From contig JAGVOQ010000031.1 in the NCBI GenBank assembly GCA_020052645.1, positions 35,818 through 99,817 of the forward strand: a stretch of DNA of 64,000 nucleotides. The letters run 5' to 3'. A program made the translations under genes and the position numbers. This DNA comes from Candidatus Omnitrophota bacterium. GTDB taxonomy: Bacteria > Omnitrophota > Gorgyraeia > Velamenicoccales > Velamenicoccaceae. The notes under the pieces are model-generated. The model did no database searches and was not told the origin of the DNA. It saw only the letters and a program-made list of their open reading frames with translations. Below, one piece after another: positions 37,591 to 47,371 of the stretch (positions are counted from its first letter, which is position 1; each line of letters begins with the position of its first letter).

Positions 37591-38604
37591 TTAATAAATC
37601 AGGAGCTTATTTCTTTTTTTTAAGACTGTAACACCATACGGCAAATGCACGCGGGAACCGTAAGGCCTATGCAGAATCAAATCCTCGATCTCTCTTGAAT
37701 GCCTGAACGTCCACGGTTGCGCACCCTGATGCGCCGATTCTTTAAGAACTTTTTCTAAGACACGTCTTAAAACAAGACGTTTAAGAGCGATATCAATCTT
37801 TGATAGAGCCTGAAGGGAAATTTTAAAAACCCCTGCGCCACTGTCTAAATACATCGACAAGAAATCATCCGCCTGAGACTGAAGATAGGAATAATCAGCA
37901 CCCACAAGAAGGACAAGGCTTGAAAGCGTCTCCTTGATATTCGGATTATATTCCTTTAAAAGGTACGGGAGCAGTTTTTTTCGTATTTTATTGCGGAAAA
38001 ATTTCTCATCGAGGTTGGACTCATCAATACGAAAACGCATCTTAATTTTTTTAAGAAAAAATAAAACATCTTTGCGCTCTGTTTCAATCAACGGCCGCAC
38101 AATATCAAAATTAGCCACGGATCTCTTTGGCAAAATCGCAGACAACCCATAAAGCCCACTGCCTCGTATCACGCGCATAAGCGCTGTCTCAGCCTGATCA
38201 TCTTTTGTATGCCCAAGAACAATCTTTTTCGCCCTGATCTTTTTGGCAACACCAAATAAAAAATCGTATCGACGCCTGCGTAGATCATCCTCCAAAGAAC
38301 CAATCCTCTTTTCTTTTTTCCAATCAATGACCCCACTGTAAAAAGGAAGATTTAAACTTTGAGCAAGGCCGCGAACAAACTCCAGATCCAATTTTGAATT
38401 TTTTCTTAAACCATGATCCAAATGAGCCACAGCGATATCTAAGCAATACCTGACATTTAACACACACAACGCCCGAAGAAGAGCGACAGAATCCGGCCCT
38501 CCGGAAACAGCCACAAGAACCCTCTCTCCTGTTTCAAACATCTGATAAGAAAAAATTGTTTTTTGAATTTTTTGAGTTAAAAGATTGTTCTTCGAGTCTT
38601 TCAT
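37591..38604 (-). CDS. tilS: tRNA(Ile)-lysidine synthase
   Basis: VLVAVSGGPDSVALLRAL; AHLDHGLRKNSKLD; GHTKDDQAETALMRVIRGSG. Confidence 0.94.
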   Translation of the reverse strand: MKDSKNNLLTQKIQKTIFSYQMFETGERVLVAVSGGPDSVALLRALCVLNVRYCLDIAVAHLDHGLRKNSKLDLEFVRGLAQSLNLPFYSGVIDWKKEKRIGSLEDDLRRRRYDFLFGVAKKIRAKKIVLGHTKDDQAETALMRVIRGSGLYGLSAILPKRSVANFDIVRPLIETERKDVLFFLKKIKMRFRIDESNLDEKFFRNKIRKKLLPYLLKEYNPNIKETLSSLVLLVGADYSYLQSQADDFLSMYLDSGAGVFKISLQALSKIDIALKRLVLRRVLEKVLKESAHQGAQPWTFRHSREIEDLILHRPYGSRVHLPYGVTVLKKRNKLLIY

Positions 38605-38840
38605 TGAAATATCCAGTTATCTTTATTTTTTTAAAAATTTTATACCCCGCGGCCTATAAACCTGAGCCTTTAAAAGGCAGGCCTGCCTGCCGGCCCTTGG
38701 CTTCGACGCGAGGCGAGCAGGCGCGGATAGTTGTGGCCGCCCTGCTCATGGCAGGACTTCCTAGAATCACACTTAGGTTGGTCGCTTAAGCATTCCGCCT
38801 TAAAAGAACCCTTAGGCTAAAGCCCTAAGGTGGGCTCCAT

Positions 38841-39341
38841 TTAAACGCTCTTTGCAGGCTTACGCGGAAGAGTCCCGTATTTGAATTGACGCTCGATATC
38901 CGGATGAGAGAAGAAATAAATCACGCCTAGATAATAAGAAAATGAAATAATGATACCAATAACAAAAAATTTCAGAGGGATATTAGACAACATTTCATCG
39001 GCTAATGTAATATTCAAGAAAATATTAGCCAGCATATTCATCACATGTACAGCCATGACGATTCTCAAAAATTGCCGCGCCCATTCTTTAAGCCGCAAAA
39101 CACCGATCCCCGTAATCACCCATGAGCTAAAAATAAAAAGGTTTAAAAATGAAGAAAGCCAAAAAAGCGGCATGGACAATGTCTGTTGCGGCATCCCTTC
39201 CGTCATATCCAGGGTCCCACCTTTTAAAAACAAGAGGCTTAAGGACAAGATTAAAAGAAACGTACAAAAACTTCCAAAGGCGATCAAAGAGATCGCAAAA
39301 ATAACAACACCTTTTGTCCGAACGATAAATTTATATACCAT
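38841..39341 (-). CDS. Hypothetical multi-pass membrane protein
   Basis: 166 aa, about 4 hydrophobic segments, ORF track. Confidence 0.65.
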   Translation of the reverse strand: MVYKFIVRTKGVVIFAISLIAFGSFCTFLLILSLSLLFLKGGTLDMTEGMPQQTLSMPLFWLSSFLNLFIFSSWVITGIGVLRLKEWARQFLRIVMAVHVMNMLANIFLNITLADEMLSNIPLKFFVIGIIISFSYYLGVIYFFSHPDIERQFKYGTLPRKPAKSV

Positions 39342-39395
39342 AGCGTTTGCTTATAATAGTTTCTTTATTTATATGACAAAATACCTCATGCACCC

Positions 39396-40673
39396 CTATC
39401 GGGAGAACGACTCACAACGTTCTTTTGACCCCCGCTTCCCTCTCGCAAGGATAAAAACACTGCCACCCCATAAAAACAAAGTGCTCCAAAATAATAGAGA
39501 ATGAACGCTTAAAAAACGAACACCCACAAGTGAAATCGAGACAAACACGAAAGAGAGCAGGACTAATAAAAATTTCTTCTGGCCCAAAATAAGATCCGTA
39601 TCAGCCGACAGGCTTAAAATAACATAAGAAAAAACAAACATCCAGGCCCATGTATAGGTCAGAGTGTATTGAGGTATAAGCATGGCCAAAAGGAAAAAAA
39701 CCAAATATCCCAAACCACGGTAGGCCTTTCTCCTATTTTTCCAAACAGCCCAACAAGAAACCAAAACTAAAAATGCAGAAACAATTTTTATGATCCAATG
39801 GATCCAAACCGGAGAAATCAAATAATGAAAACTCCCTGTCTTGCCATAAACAAAGATGCGCCCCAGCGCGCTTGGCAAAGACTGGCTTGAAACGCGCAAA
39901 TCAGTATAAGATTCATATGAAGTTGCAAAAGCAAAAGGTTTTATACAACGTAAAAACCATTGCTTAAGAAGAAAAATATTAAACTCGAATCCAAACACGA
40001 GAGAAGGTATCAGAAAGAAAACGAACAGAAACATAGCCACAAAACTCAAAAGAAAACCTTTCTTATTCTTAATAAGAAAGTAAAGTAAAAAATAAACGAG
40101 AGGAATGTAAACGGTCATCGCCCAGTTAAAAAAGAATGCTGACAACAGCATCCTGTTTTTCTCAAAGAAAAACAGGGCGGCCAACATCAAGGCCATGGCC
40201 ACCAGCTTGGACTGGCAATTAGAAATTTCATATCCGATCATCGGAACTGCCAAAAGAAAGCTGATCATCATATGTTTTCTATCCGCCTCATTCGATAGTG
40301 AGGGAAAAAATTTCCACAAAAACCATGCGATCATAAAAAGAGCGAGAACTTCTGTTAAATACCAGGCCATTACCGAAGGCTCAATATCTTCATATTCAAG
40401 GTCAGAAAACTCTAGTGGAGAAACGTTCTTGCTTTTTAAAACATAAGGAGCCTGAAGAACCAGAAAACCAGGGGCATAACGATAAAGAGGCCTATCAGTA
40501 TCACCGGGATATCTCTCATACGGAGACTGGTATTTTTTTGTCTGCTCTAGCCCGAAAAGAAAGATTTTTAAATCTTTTCCTCCTCTATCTTTCACGGCGA
40601 AACTCATCCCGATCAAAAAAATCAGGACAAATAACGCAAAAATTTTTTCCGAACGTTTGAATTTTTTAAACAA
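39396..40673 (-). CDS. Polytopic membrane protein, GT87/mannosyltransferase-like
   Basis: Multi-TM; YPGDTDRPLYRYAPGFLVLQAPYVL and AVPMIGYEISNCQSKLVAMALMLAALFFFEKNR typical of DUF2029/GT87. Confidence 0.65.
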   Translation of the reverse strand: MFKKFKRSEKIFALFVLIFLIGMSFAVKDRGGKDLKIFLFGLEQTKKYQSPYERYPGDTDRPLYRYAPGFLVLQAPYVLKSKNVSPLEFSDLEYEDIEPSVMAWYLTEVLALFMIAWFLWKFFPSLSNEADRKHMMISFLLAVPMIGYEISNCQSKLVAMALMLAALFFFEKNRMLLSAFFFNWAMTVYIPLVYFLLYFLIKNKKGFLLSFVAMFLFVFFLIPSLVFGFEFNIFLLKQWFLRCIKPFAFATSYESYTDLRVSSQSLPSALGRIFVYGKTGSFHYLISPVWIHWIIKIVSAFLVLVSCWAVWKNRRKAYRGLGYLVFFLLAMLIPQYTLTYTWAWMFVFSYVILSLSADTDLILGQKKFLLVLLSFVFVSISLVGVRFLSVHSLLFWSTLFLWGGSVFILARGKRGSKERCESFSR

Positions 40674-40690
40674 AAGGCCTCCCTTTTAAT

Positions 40691-41473
40691 TTATTCTTGC
40701 AACCGTTTTTTAAAGAAAATACCAGGAAACATAAAGGGCGTGCGCTTTTGATATTGGACATACGCATCCGAAAAGGCACACATCTTTCTTTCCTCTAAAA
40801 TAGCCCTGAAGACAAATAAAAAAATAGCAAAAAGAGCCAATCCAATCGCCAGGAAAGTTTGATACACGAAACAAAAACCAAATAACTGGATGATGTAGCC
40901 GGCATAAATCGGATGGCGCACAACAGAATAAGGCCCCGCGGTCACAACATCGCGTACTTCAATAAAAACAGAAAATGAATTTTTTAAAGCAAACAGTGCC
41001 CAAAAACTAAAAGAGACGCCCAAAAGCACGAGAACAGAGCCTAACGAAGCCATAAGAGCAACCCAAGCCGCAGAGATCGGCAAAAAAATAACATCCTTAG
41101 AAACATTATTGACCGCATTAAAAGCCACTAATGAAAAAGCGCTCACTAAAGGAATTAATATCTCAAAAAAACTATCCGAAGATCTGTAAAGATTCTTTCT
41201 TAATATCAGCCCGAGCATAAACGTAAGATTAAAAAAAATCAACAAGAAATCAGTGACATAAAAAGAAAGAAATCGTATTCCTGTAATGTCAGCCGAACCT
41301 GTCAGGAACTTATTAAAAATAAAAAAAGCAGACGGTGCATTTTGAACAACAATCCAGCTCTTAACACAGGAATAAAAAAAAGCCAACGGAACAAAAAGAT
41401 ACATTTCCAAAAATAAGGCCAATTTCCCGAAAAAAAATCTCCAAGCACTTTCAGCTTTCCCAAACAATTTCAT
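40691..41473 (-). CDS. Isoprenylcysteine carboxylmethyltransferase/PEMT-like membrane methyltransferase
   Basis: GPYSVVRHPIYAGYIIQLFGF ... EERKMCAFSDAYVQYQKRTPFMFPG. Confidence 0.82.
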   Translation of the reverse strand: MKLFGKAESAWRFFFGKLALFLEMYLFVPLAFFYSCVKSWIVVQNAPSAFFIFNKFLTGSADITGIRFLSFYVTDFLLIFFNLTFMLGLILRKNLYRSSDSFFEILIPLVSAFSLVAFNAVNNVSKDVIFLPISAAWVALMASLGSVLVLLGVSFSFWALFALKNSFSVFIEVRDVVTAGPYSVVRHPIYAGYIIQLFGFCFVYQTFLAIGLALFAIFLFVFRAILEERKMCAFSDAYVQYQKRTPFMFPGIFFKKRLQE

Positions 41474-41500
41474 ATTTTAAACAACCTTTTTAGAACTTAG

Positions 41501-41818
41501 TTATTTTATTAAAACTAAAAGCATTTTGAAACGTTTAAGGGCCCTCAAGGAATGTGCTTGGTGCGCAGGCATAATGATCATTCCGCCAGAGACGACACGA
41601 TGCCTCGCAGCAGCAATTGTCACCTCGGCCTCACCGTCTAAAATATAAACAAAAGCATCGAATGGAGCTGTGTGCTCGCTTAATCCCTGACCCTTATCGA
41701 ACGAAAAAAGCGTAATTGTTCCAGTGCCCTTTTTTATGATCTCCTTACTGACAACGGAATTTTTCTGATAACTCACCAAATCAGCAAAACACTTCTTTTC
41801 CATAGCGATAGAGTCCAA
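41501..41818 (-). CDS. Cupin domain protein
   Basis: GQGLSEHTAPFDAFVYILDGEAEVTI...GGMIIMPAHQAHSLRAL. Confidence 0.88.
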   Translation of the reverse strand: MDSIAMEKKCFADLVSYQKNSVVSKEIIKKGTGTITLFSFDKGQGLSEHTAPFDAFVYILDGEAEVTIAAARHRVVSGGMIIMPAHQAHSLRALKRFKMLLVLIK

Positions 41819-42139
41819 TCCAACTTAACATGACCTTAAAACAGAAGGCAACCCTTTAAACTTCAAAGATTGCCTTTCAGATATAATTAAAAAAATTGAG
41901 CATTATTTCTTCTTCTTTTTATCCATAAATTTCTCTGAACGGGAGCATTTAGACAAATGATCCCTGACCTGATCGGAATTCTTATCACCCAAAAGATCAT
42001 CAAGACTACAACTCAAGACTTCTTCGTCCGAAATATCTTTCGTAACATCTTTCTTTTTCTTGTCCATATCTCTCTCCTGTTTAAATCCAAACAAAATTTT
42101 ACTGACTTTTTGTCTATCGACTATAGGCTATAGGCTGAT

Positions 42140-42456
42140 ATGGTGACGGGGAGTGACCGCCATTAATGCTCCGGCGGTCATCCGCCGATATTTCAATGGC
42201 GGATGGATTTTTGAGCTCCTTAATGTGCCCTCAAACGAAATCCCGCTGTTCTTTTGCGGGAGAACCACACGCGTCTCGATAACAATGAACACTTTCAAAA
42301 TGGTGACGGGGAGTGCCTGCCTGCCGGCAGGCAGGGATTTGAACTTACCCCGAATCTCTTCAACATACCTTAGCAAGTACGCACTCGCCAAGCGAAATCC
42401 CGCTGTTCTTTTGCGGGAGAACCACACGCGCCCAGATAACAATGAAGCGATCAATT
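42140..42456. repeat. Two tandem ~157-160-bp units, each starting with the tRNA-Met 3' end
   Basis: ATGGTGACGGGGAGTG at 42140, 42300 and (real tRNA) 42457; CGAAATCCCGCTGTTCTTTTGCGGGAGAACCACACGCG at 42236 and 42393. Confidence 0.88.
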
Positions 42457-42457
42457 A

Positions 42458-42534
42458 TGGTGACGGGGAGTGGATTTGAACCACCGACCGAGCGGGTATG
42501 AGCCGCTTGCTCTACCAGGCTGAGCTACCCCGCC
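42458..42534 (-). tRNA. tRNA-Met(CAT), CCA encoded
   Basis: GGCGGGGTAGCTCAGCCTGGTAGAGCAAGCGGCTCATACCCGCTCGGTCGGTGGTTCAAATCCACTCCCCGTCACCA. Confidence 0.93.
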
Positions 42535-42741
42535 GTCTATTTCCTTAAATGCGATTCAAGTCAAACGTACAAAAAACAAAAAATCACAAGTATTCCAAAT
42601 TCTATATCCGAAAAACAAAAGAAACACAAACATTAAAATCACAATTAAGTGTCTGTTTTTTTATTTAGAATTTAATTTGTGATTCAAGTTTTATCATTTG
42701 GATTTCAAAAAACGTATGACGTGCAACCTGTGACGTGTGAC
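42535..42741. repeat. Periodic/inverted element between tRNA-Met and acsE
   Basis: Minus strand GTCACAC|GTCACAG|GTTGCAC|GTCATAC directly after the acsE stop; AATCACAA(T)TTAA/TTTAATTTGTGATT inner inverted arms. Confidence 0.6.
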
Positions 42742-43538
42742 TATTTTATCTTGCTCTTCTTATATGCTTCTAAATACGAACCACAATAAATCGTTTTATT
42801 TAAGACCAGATCTGCGGTAATCAAAGAATTCATCAATTCCCCATCTAAGGGATCCAAAATAGCAGCATCTAATCCATAGGACTGAGCCATGACCAAAAAT
42901 GTCCTGTTGATGAGACTACGCTCTTTGGAACCTTGAGAAATATTGCTTAAGCCCACTACTGTTTTTACCGAAGGCGTTGTCATCGATTTAAAGTCTTTGA
43001 CAGACTCTAGTATATCAAAAAGTTGATTCTGAGCAACATTTACCGGTAATAAAATCGGGTCAAGATATAAATCCTGAACCGGAAATTCATATGCATAAGC
43101 AGCTTCAATGATTTGAGCTGCCAGCTCCAGCCTTCTATCTTTATTGCCAGGCACCCCTTTCTTGTCCATAGTCAAAACGATCAAAGAAGCCTGATATTTT
43201 TTTGCTAAAGGAATATAGAGATCAAGTTTTTCTTTATCCGCTGAAGAAGAATTAATAATACACTTAACTCGGGCACCTTTCAAGCCTTCCTCAATCGCCT
43301 GAATTTTTGTACTATCCAAGCATAAAGGCACATCCACTTCCTTCTGGATATTTTCAACCAGCCAACGCAAATCCCCGACAATATCACGCGACATCGGTCC
43401 ACAATTAACATCCAATGCCTGAGCACCGACTTCAACTTGCGCGCCTGCTAAAGCCCGTATGTATGTCGCGTCTTTTTCTAGAAGCGCCTCTGCGACTTTT
43501 TTATACATCCCGTTAATCAATTCACCGATAATAAACAC
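42741..43538 (-). CDS. acsE: Methyltetrahydrofolate:corrinoid/iron-sulfur protein methyltransferase
   Basis: MFIIGELINGMYKKVAEALLEKDATYIRALAGAQVEVGAQALDVNCGP; VGLSNISQG. Confidence 0.92.
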   Translation of the reverse strand: MFIIGELINGMYKKVAEALLEKDATYIRALAGAQVEVGAQALDVNCGPMSRDIVGDLRWLVENIQKEVDVPLCLDSTKIQAIEEGLKGARVKCIINSSSADKEKLDLYIPLAKKYQASLIVLTMDKKGVPGNKDRRLELAAQIIEAAYAYEFPVQDLYLDPILLPVNVAQNQLFDILESVKDFKSMTTPSVKTVVGLSNISQGSKERSLINRTFLVMAQSYGLDAAILDPLDGELMNSLITADLVLNKTIYCGSYLEAYKKSKIK

Positions 43539-43614
43539 GAAGCTCCTTAATATTACATTTAAGCGAAGTCCATCGAAGTTAAAGATGAAAGTTCTTTAAC
43601 GAAGATGGATACAT

Positions 43615-44583
43615 TTATCTTTTCATCAAATCTTCAATTGCCTTTTTAACAATCCTGATCGCCTGGGGATGACGCATAGTCAAAATATCCGCGCCAGCCT
43701 GAAGCATGGCCAAAGCTGTTACCACTTCCCACATGATACCGCGCGTATCAGCGTTCCCGCTTCCTGGCCACTCACTTTCAGAGACTTTTGCTTCTTTAGC
43801 ACGCCAGGCTTCTTGCCCCACAAAACAAATAAAAGGCATAGCTAACATTTTATCACCAGCCAAAGCTGCGTTGCGCGCCCGCTCCATAATGGAATACGCG
43901 TATTCCAAACCATAGCCTAAGGCCCCGATCGTCGGGTTGATAACGATCCTGTCTAAGGGCAATCCAATGTCTGAAATAAGAATATTGAGTTGTTTGGCAA
44001 TGTTCACATCAATCGGCGATTCCGCAATGATATTGTGACCATCCGCTATACAAGCCGCGGTCAATGTTTTATAATTCTCCTGGACAACGTCTCCGAAAAG
44101 AAGCCTTTCTCCCTTAGTCGCTTCTGACACGGCAGACAATACATCATTATCTTTATCCGCCTGACCTGAACCTAATACGATCAGCGGCGTCTCGACTTTT
44201 TTAAGAAGCCCCTCAACCAATTCTACAGCCTCTTTAGATGTTTTATTGCCAAAATCAGGATGCGTCCCTTGAAGCTTCAAACAAATCAAATCTGCCCCAG
44301 CCTCACCCATCATTTCAACAGCCCAATCAACAGGCTTATCAGTCAAACCTTTAAGCGCGTTTTTTAGGACAAAAGGGCAATCGTCTTCAACAATATCCGA
44401 TACTTCCGCCGCGATAAGAGGCGCGTGCGGAATCTCGCCTTCTTCAAATAAAAAAGGCATTGCGGATTGGCCGCCGACTTTTAGTATCTTTTTGCGCGAG
44501 CCGCCTGACGCAGCACAAGCACCCATCGTTAATTCATAAATTTTTAAACACGCCCTGTCCAGCACTTTTAATTCTTCAGCCAT
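43615..44583 (-). CDS. acsD: CO dehydrogenase/acetyl-CoA synthase delta subunit (corrinoid/FeS protein small subunit)
   Basis: GADLICLKLQGTHPDFGNKTSKEAVELVEGLLKKVETPLIVLGSGQADKDNDVL; INPTIGALGYGLEYAYSIMERARNAAL. Confidence 0.92.
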   Translation of the reverse strand: MAEELKVLDRACLKIYELTMGACAASGGSRKKILKVGGQSAMPFLFEEGEIPHAPLIAAEVSDIVEDDCPFVLKNALKGLTDKPVDWAVEMMGEAGADLICLKLQGTHPDFGNKTSKEAVELVEGLLKKVETPLIVLGSGQADKDNDVLSAVSEATKGERLLFGDVVQENYKTLTAACIADGHNIIAESPIDVNIAKQLNILISDIGLPLDRIVINPTIGALGYGLEYAYSIMERARNAALAGDKMLAMPFICFVGQEAWRAKEAKVSESEWPGSGNADTRGIMWEVVTALAMLQAGADILTMRHPQAIRIVKKAIEDLMKR

Positions 44584-45332
44584 ATCTCATCTCCTAACGC
44601 CTTAACATCTGCCCATATACCAGATCCTTTTTTTAAACTTTTCAATGACTCACCCTTAGAACTTAATAAAGCGACAGCTTTGTCAAAAGATACGCAAAAA
44701 ACCTTATCAACTTTAAAAGACGATTTTAACGAAGCTACGCATCTTTTAGTCTTTCTATTCAGAATCAAAAACTTTTTCTTAGCAACGATGCCCAATTCCT
44801 GGATCAGATCAAGGATCCTTTGAGCTGACTTCATTCCTACAACCGTTTCATCGGAAACAACAATCAATTTATCGCAAATTCGGGTCGTCTTACGGGAAAA
44901 ATGCTCCAAGCCTGCCTCGTTATCTATAACGATATGATCATAACTTTTAATGAGCTTGGCCATACAATTGCGCAGGACATTATTGATATAGCAATAACAC
45001 CCAGGCCCTTCAGGCCGCCCCATCACCAATAGATCAAAACCACCTTCTTCTGAAATCTCACTTTGGATCTGAAATTCGATATAACTTTCTTTACCCATGC
45101 CCACAGGAACAACCTCAGGGTTTAAGGCCACTTTGTCCACAACATCGGCGATAGTCACCACATTTTTTACGCCTAAGGATTCTGCCAGATTACTGTTGGG
45201 GTCCGCATCCACGGCCAAAACAGACCCAAAACCTCTTTGAGCCAGCATCAAAACGATCAAAGATGACATCGTTGTTTTCCCAGTCCCGCCTTTTCCAGCC
45301 ACTACGATCACGTCACTCATAATAAAATCCAA
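44568..45332 (-). CDS. cooC: CooC-type CODH maturation ATPase
   Basis: VIVVAGKGGTGKTTMSSLIVLMLAQRGFGSVLAVDADPNSNLAESLGV; GPGCYCYINNVLRNCM. Confidence 0.9.
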   Translation of the reverse strand: MDFIMSDVIVVAGKGGTGKTTMSSLIVLMLAQRGFGSVLAVDADPNSNLAESLGVKNVVTIADVVDKVALNPEVVPVGMGKESYIEFQIQSEISEEGGFDLLVMGRPEGPGCYCYINNVLRNCMAKLIKSYDHIVIDNEAGLEHFSRKTTRICDKLIVVSDETVVGMKSAQRILDLIQELGIVAKKKFLILNRKTKRCVASLKSSFKVDKVFCVSFDKAVALLSSKGESLKSLKKGSGIWADVKALGDEIWLKN

Positions 45333-45412
45333 TAAAAAATTTCCGCCGCAGGCGGATCAGCCTTCGGCTGAAACAATGAAAAATTAAAAAATTTAAATCT
45401 CTAGTTTTAGCT

Positions 45413-47350
45413 TCAATTGCCATATTTAACGTTAGGAAACCTGGCCATATCCGTATGCGGGAAAAACAACGCGGCCATATACTCATCCATATATTGAGGA
45501 TCAGCAGACAATTCAAAGGTTGTAATATTTTTTGCAACCTCATCACAAATTTTAGAAGCCTGGGTAGACAATAAACTCTGCCTGGCACCGGCTAAAGAAC
45601 TATTTCCGACAAAAATATATTTTTCCCTTACGACATCAGGCAATAATCCTATTTGGACGGAGCTATCAATATTCAAGGAAGTTCCAAAACCACCTGCCAC
45701 AAAAATCTTTTTGATTTGATTAAAATCAATTTCCATGTGCCTGACCAAAATAGCGATGCCGGAATAAATAGCTGCTTTCGCCCGTTTAAGATTATCTAGA
45801 TCCGCGTCTGTTACAACAATATCTTCTTCAACGCTTGAGTCTTCTTTAAAAATAACGACAAATTCATAGCCGCTATCTCCAGATCTTACGCGCTTATTTT
45901 TTATCGTCCTATTAATCTTTCCATTTTTATCTAATACTCCACAACGAAGTAATTCAGACAACAAAGCAATATATCCTGATCCACAAATGCCTCGGGGCTT
46001 ATCTTGGCCTATTGTTCGAATCTCCACCTCGAGTGTATTCTTTTGTAATTTAACTGTTTCAATAGCTCCGCGCGTAGCACGTAAACCACACGTAAGGCCG
46101 CTCCCCTCAAAAGCTGGTCCTGCTGATGCTGCACAGCTCACCATCCAGTCAACATTGCCAAGAGCAATTTCGCCATTAGTGCCGATATCGATCAATAAGT
46201 TGATATCTTTGGATTCATGCATATCGCAAGCCACAACACCCGCTGTAATATCGCCCCCCACATAGCTAGAGACACCTGGTATGCAAAAAAGGAGACCTCT
46301 GGGATTAACTTTTACGCCGACTTCCGAGGCCTTAAACACAGGTACCAGATTCGCGACAGCCACATAAGGTTCTTGACGGATGAATGTCGGATCAATACGC
46401 AGCAACAAATGGATCATCGTCGTATTACCAGCAACAGATAAACACATCACATCATTCAAATCAATATCATACTCTTCAACAAAAGACTCGATCATCTCAT
46501 TAACAACATCAACAACCGCATGGTGCAGCTTCTCCAGCCCATCCTCTTCCTGAGCATAAATAATCCTAGAAATAACATCCGCCCCAAAAGTCGCCTGTCT
46601 GTTATAGGTCGCTTTCGTTCCCAAGGTCACGCGTTTGTTAAGATCAACCAATTGAGCGCTGATCGTCGTTGTGCCTATATCAAAAGCGAAACCAAAATTC
46701 TTATCCGCCCGATCCCCGGGCTCAATAGAAATAATCTCAGGCGCAATCCCTTTATGCGCGACAGCAACTGTCACCTTCCAATCGCTGGAACGTAACAAAG
46801 CACCAAGTTTGCGTATATTGGCCAAGCCCGTCAAATGCGGCACTAAACCAATTTTTTCCTCGAGCGCACGCGCAACTCTTTCACAATCGCTTGTCTTATC
46901 GTCAAAGCTGGGCTTTAAAATCTCTAAATAAAATTTAGACACAAGCGGCGCGTAAGAAAAAATATCATCTCCCAATCGGGGTTTAGCTTCAAAGATATCT
47001 TCCGCTTCAGCGAAAACGCCACGCAGCCTTAATTTCAATTCATCCGAAGAAAGAGCGCTCAAATCGAGACGTGATTCATGCGGAATTTCCACTTCCATAT
47101 CCGATTCAACCAATGTCTGACATGCCAAATGAATGCCGCGCCTTCTTTCTTCAAGAGATATTTTTCCTGAAGGTTCGCAATGGAGGTCGCCTTTCTTAAT
47201 AATGACCTTGCACTTACCACAAACGCCGTCCCCGCCACACGCCGCATTCAAATGAATATGACAGGAAATCGCCGATGCCAAAAGAGTTGTTCCCTTTTCA
47301 ACAACGACTGTCTTATTATCCGGAATAAAAAGAACTTTGCATTTATCCAT
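45413..47350 (-). CDS. acsV: RACo-type ASKHA activator of corrinoid/FeS protein with N-terminal 2Fe-2S domain
   Basis: AACGGDGVCGKCKVIIKKGDL; FAFDIGTTTISAQLVDL; GDITAGVVACDMHESKDINLLIDIGTNGEIALGN. Confidence 0.92.
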   Translation of the reverse strand: MDKCKVLFIPDNKTVVVEKGTTLLASAISCHIHLNAACGGDGVCGKCKVIIKKGDLHCEPSGKISLEERRRGIHLACQTLVESDMEVEIPHESRLDLSALSSDELKLRLRGVFAEAEDIFEAKPRLGDDIFSYAPLVSKFYLEILKPSFDDKTSDCERVARALEEKIGLVPHLTGLANIRKLGALLRSSDWKVTVAVAHKGIAPEIISIEPGDRADKNFGFAFDIGTTTISAQLVDLNKRVTLGTKATYNRQATFGADVISRIIYAQEEDGLEKLHHAVVDVVNEMIESFVEEYDIDLNDVMCLSVAGNTTMIHLLLRIDPTFIRQEPYVAVANLVPVFKASEVGVKVNPRGLLFCIPGVSSYVGGDITAGVVACDMHESKDINLLIDIGTNGEIALGNVDWMVSCAASAGPAFEGSGLTCGLRATRGAIETVKLQKNTLEVEIRTIGQDKPRGICGSGYIALLSELLRCGVLDKNGKINRTIKNKRVRSGDSGYEFVVIFKEDSSVEEDIVVTDADLDNLKRAKAAIYSGIAILVRHMEIDFNQIKKIFVAGGFGTSLNIDSSVQIGLLPDVVREKYIFVGNSSLAGARQSLLSTQASKICDEVAKNITTFELSADPQYMDEYMAALFFPHTDMARFPNVKYGN

Positions 47351-47371
47351 GACAGTTTAAACAAAAAAAAT

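Noticed and set aside
42128-42454. 108-aa minus-strand ORF over the tRNA-Met tandem units (and its plus-strand twin 42153..42479)
   Set aside because: Entirely repeat/palindrome derived (contains LPAGRQA from the CCTGCCTGCCGGCAGGCAGG palindrome); no SD
45313-45588. 91-aa ORF
   Set aside because: Overlaps the acsV 3' end out of frame; low-complexity composition
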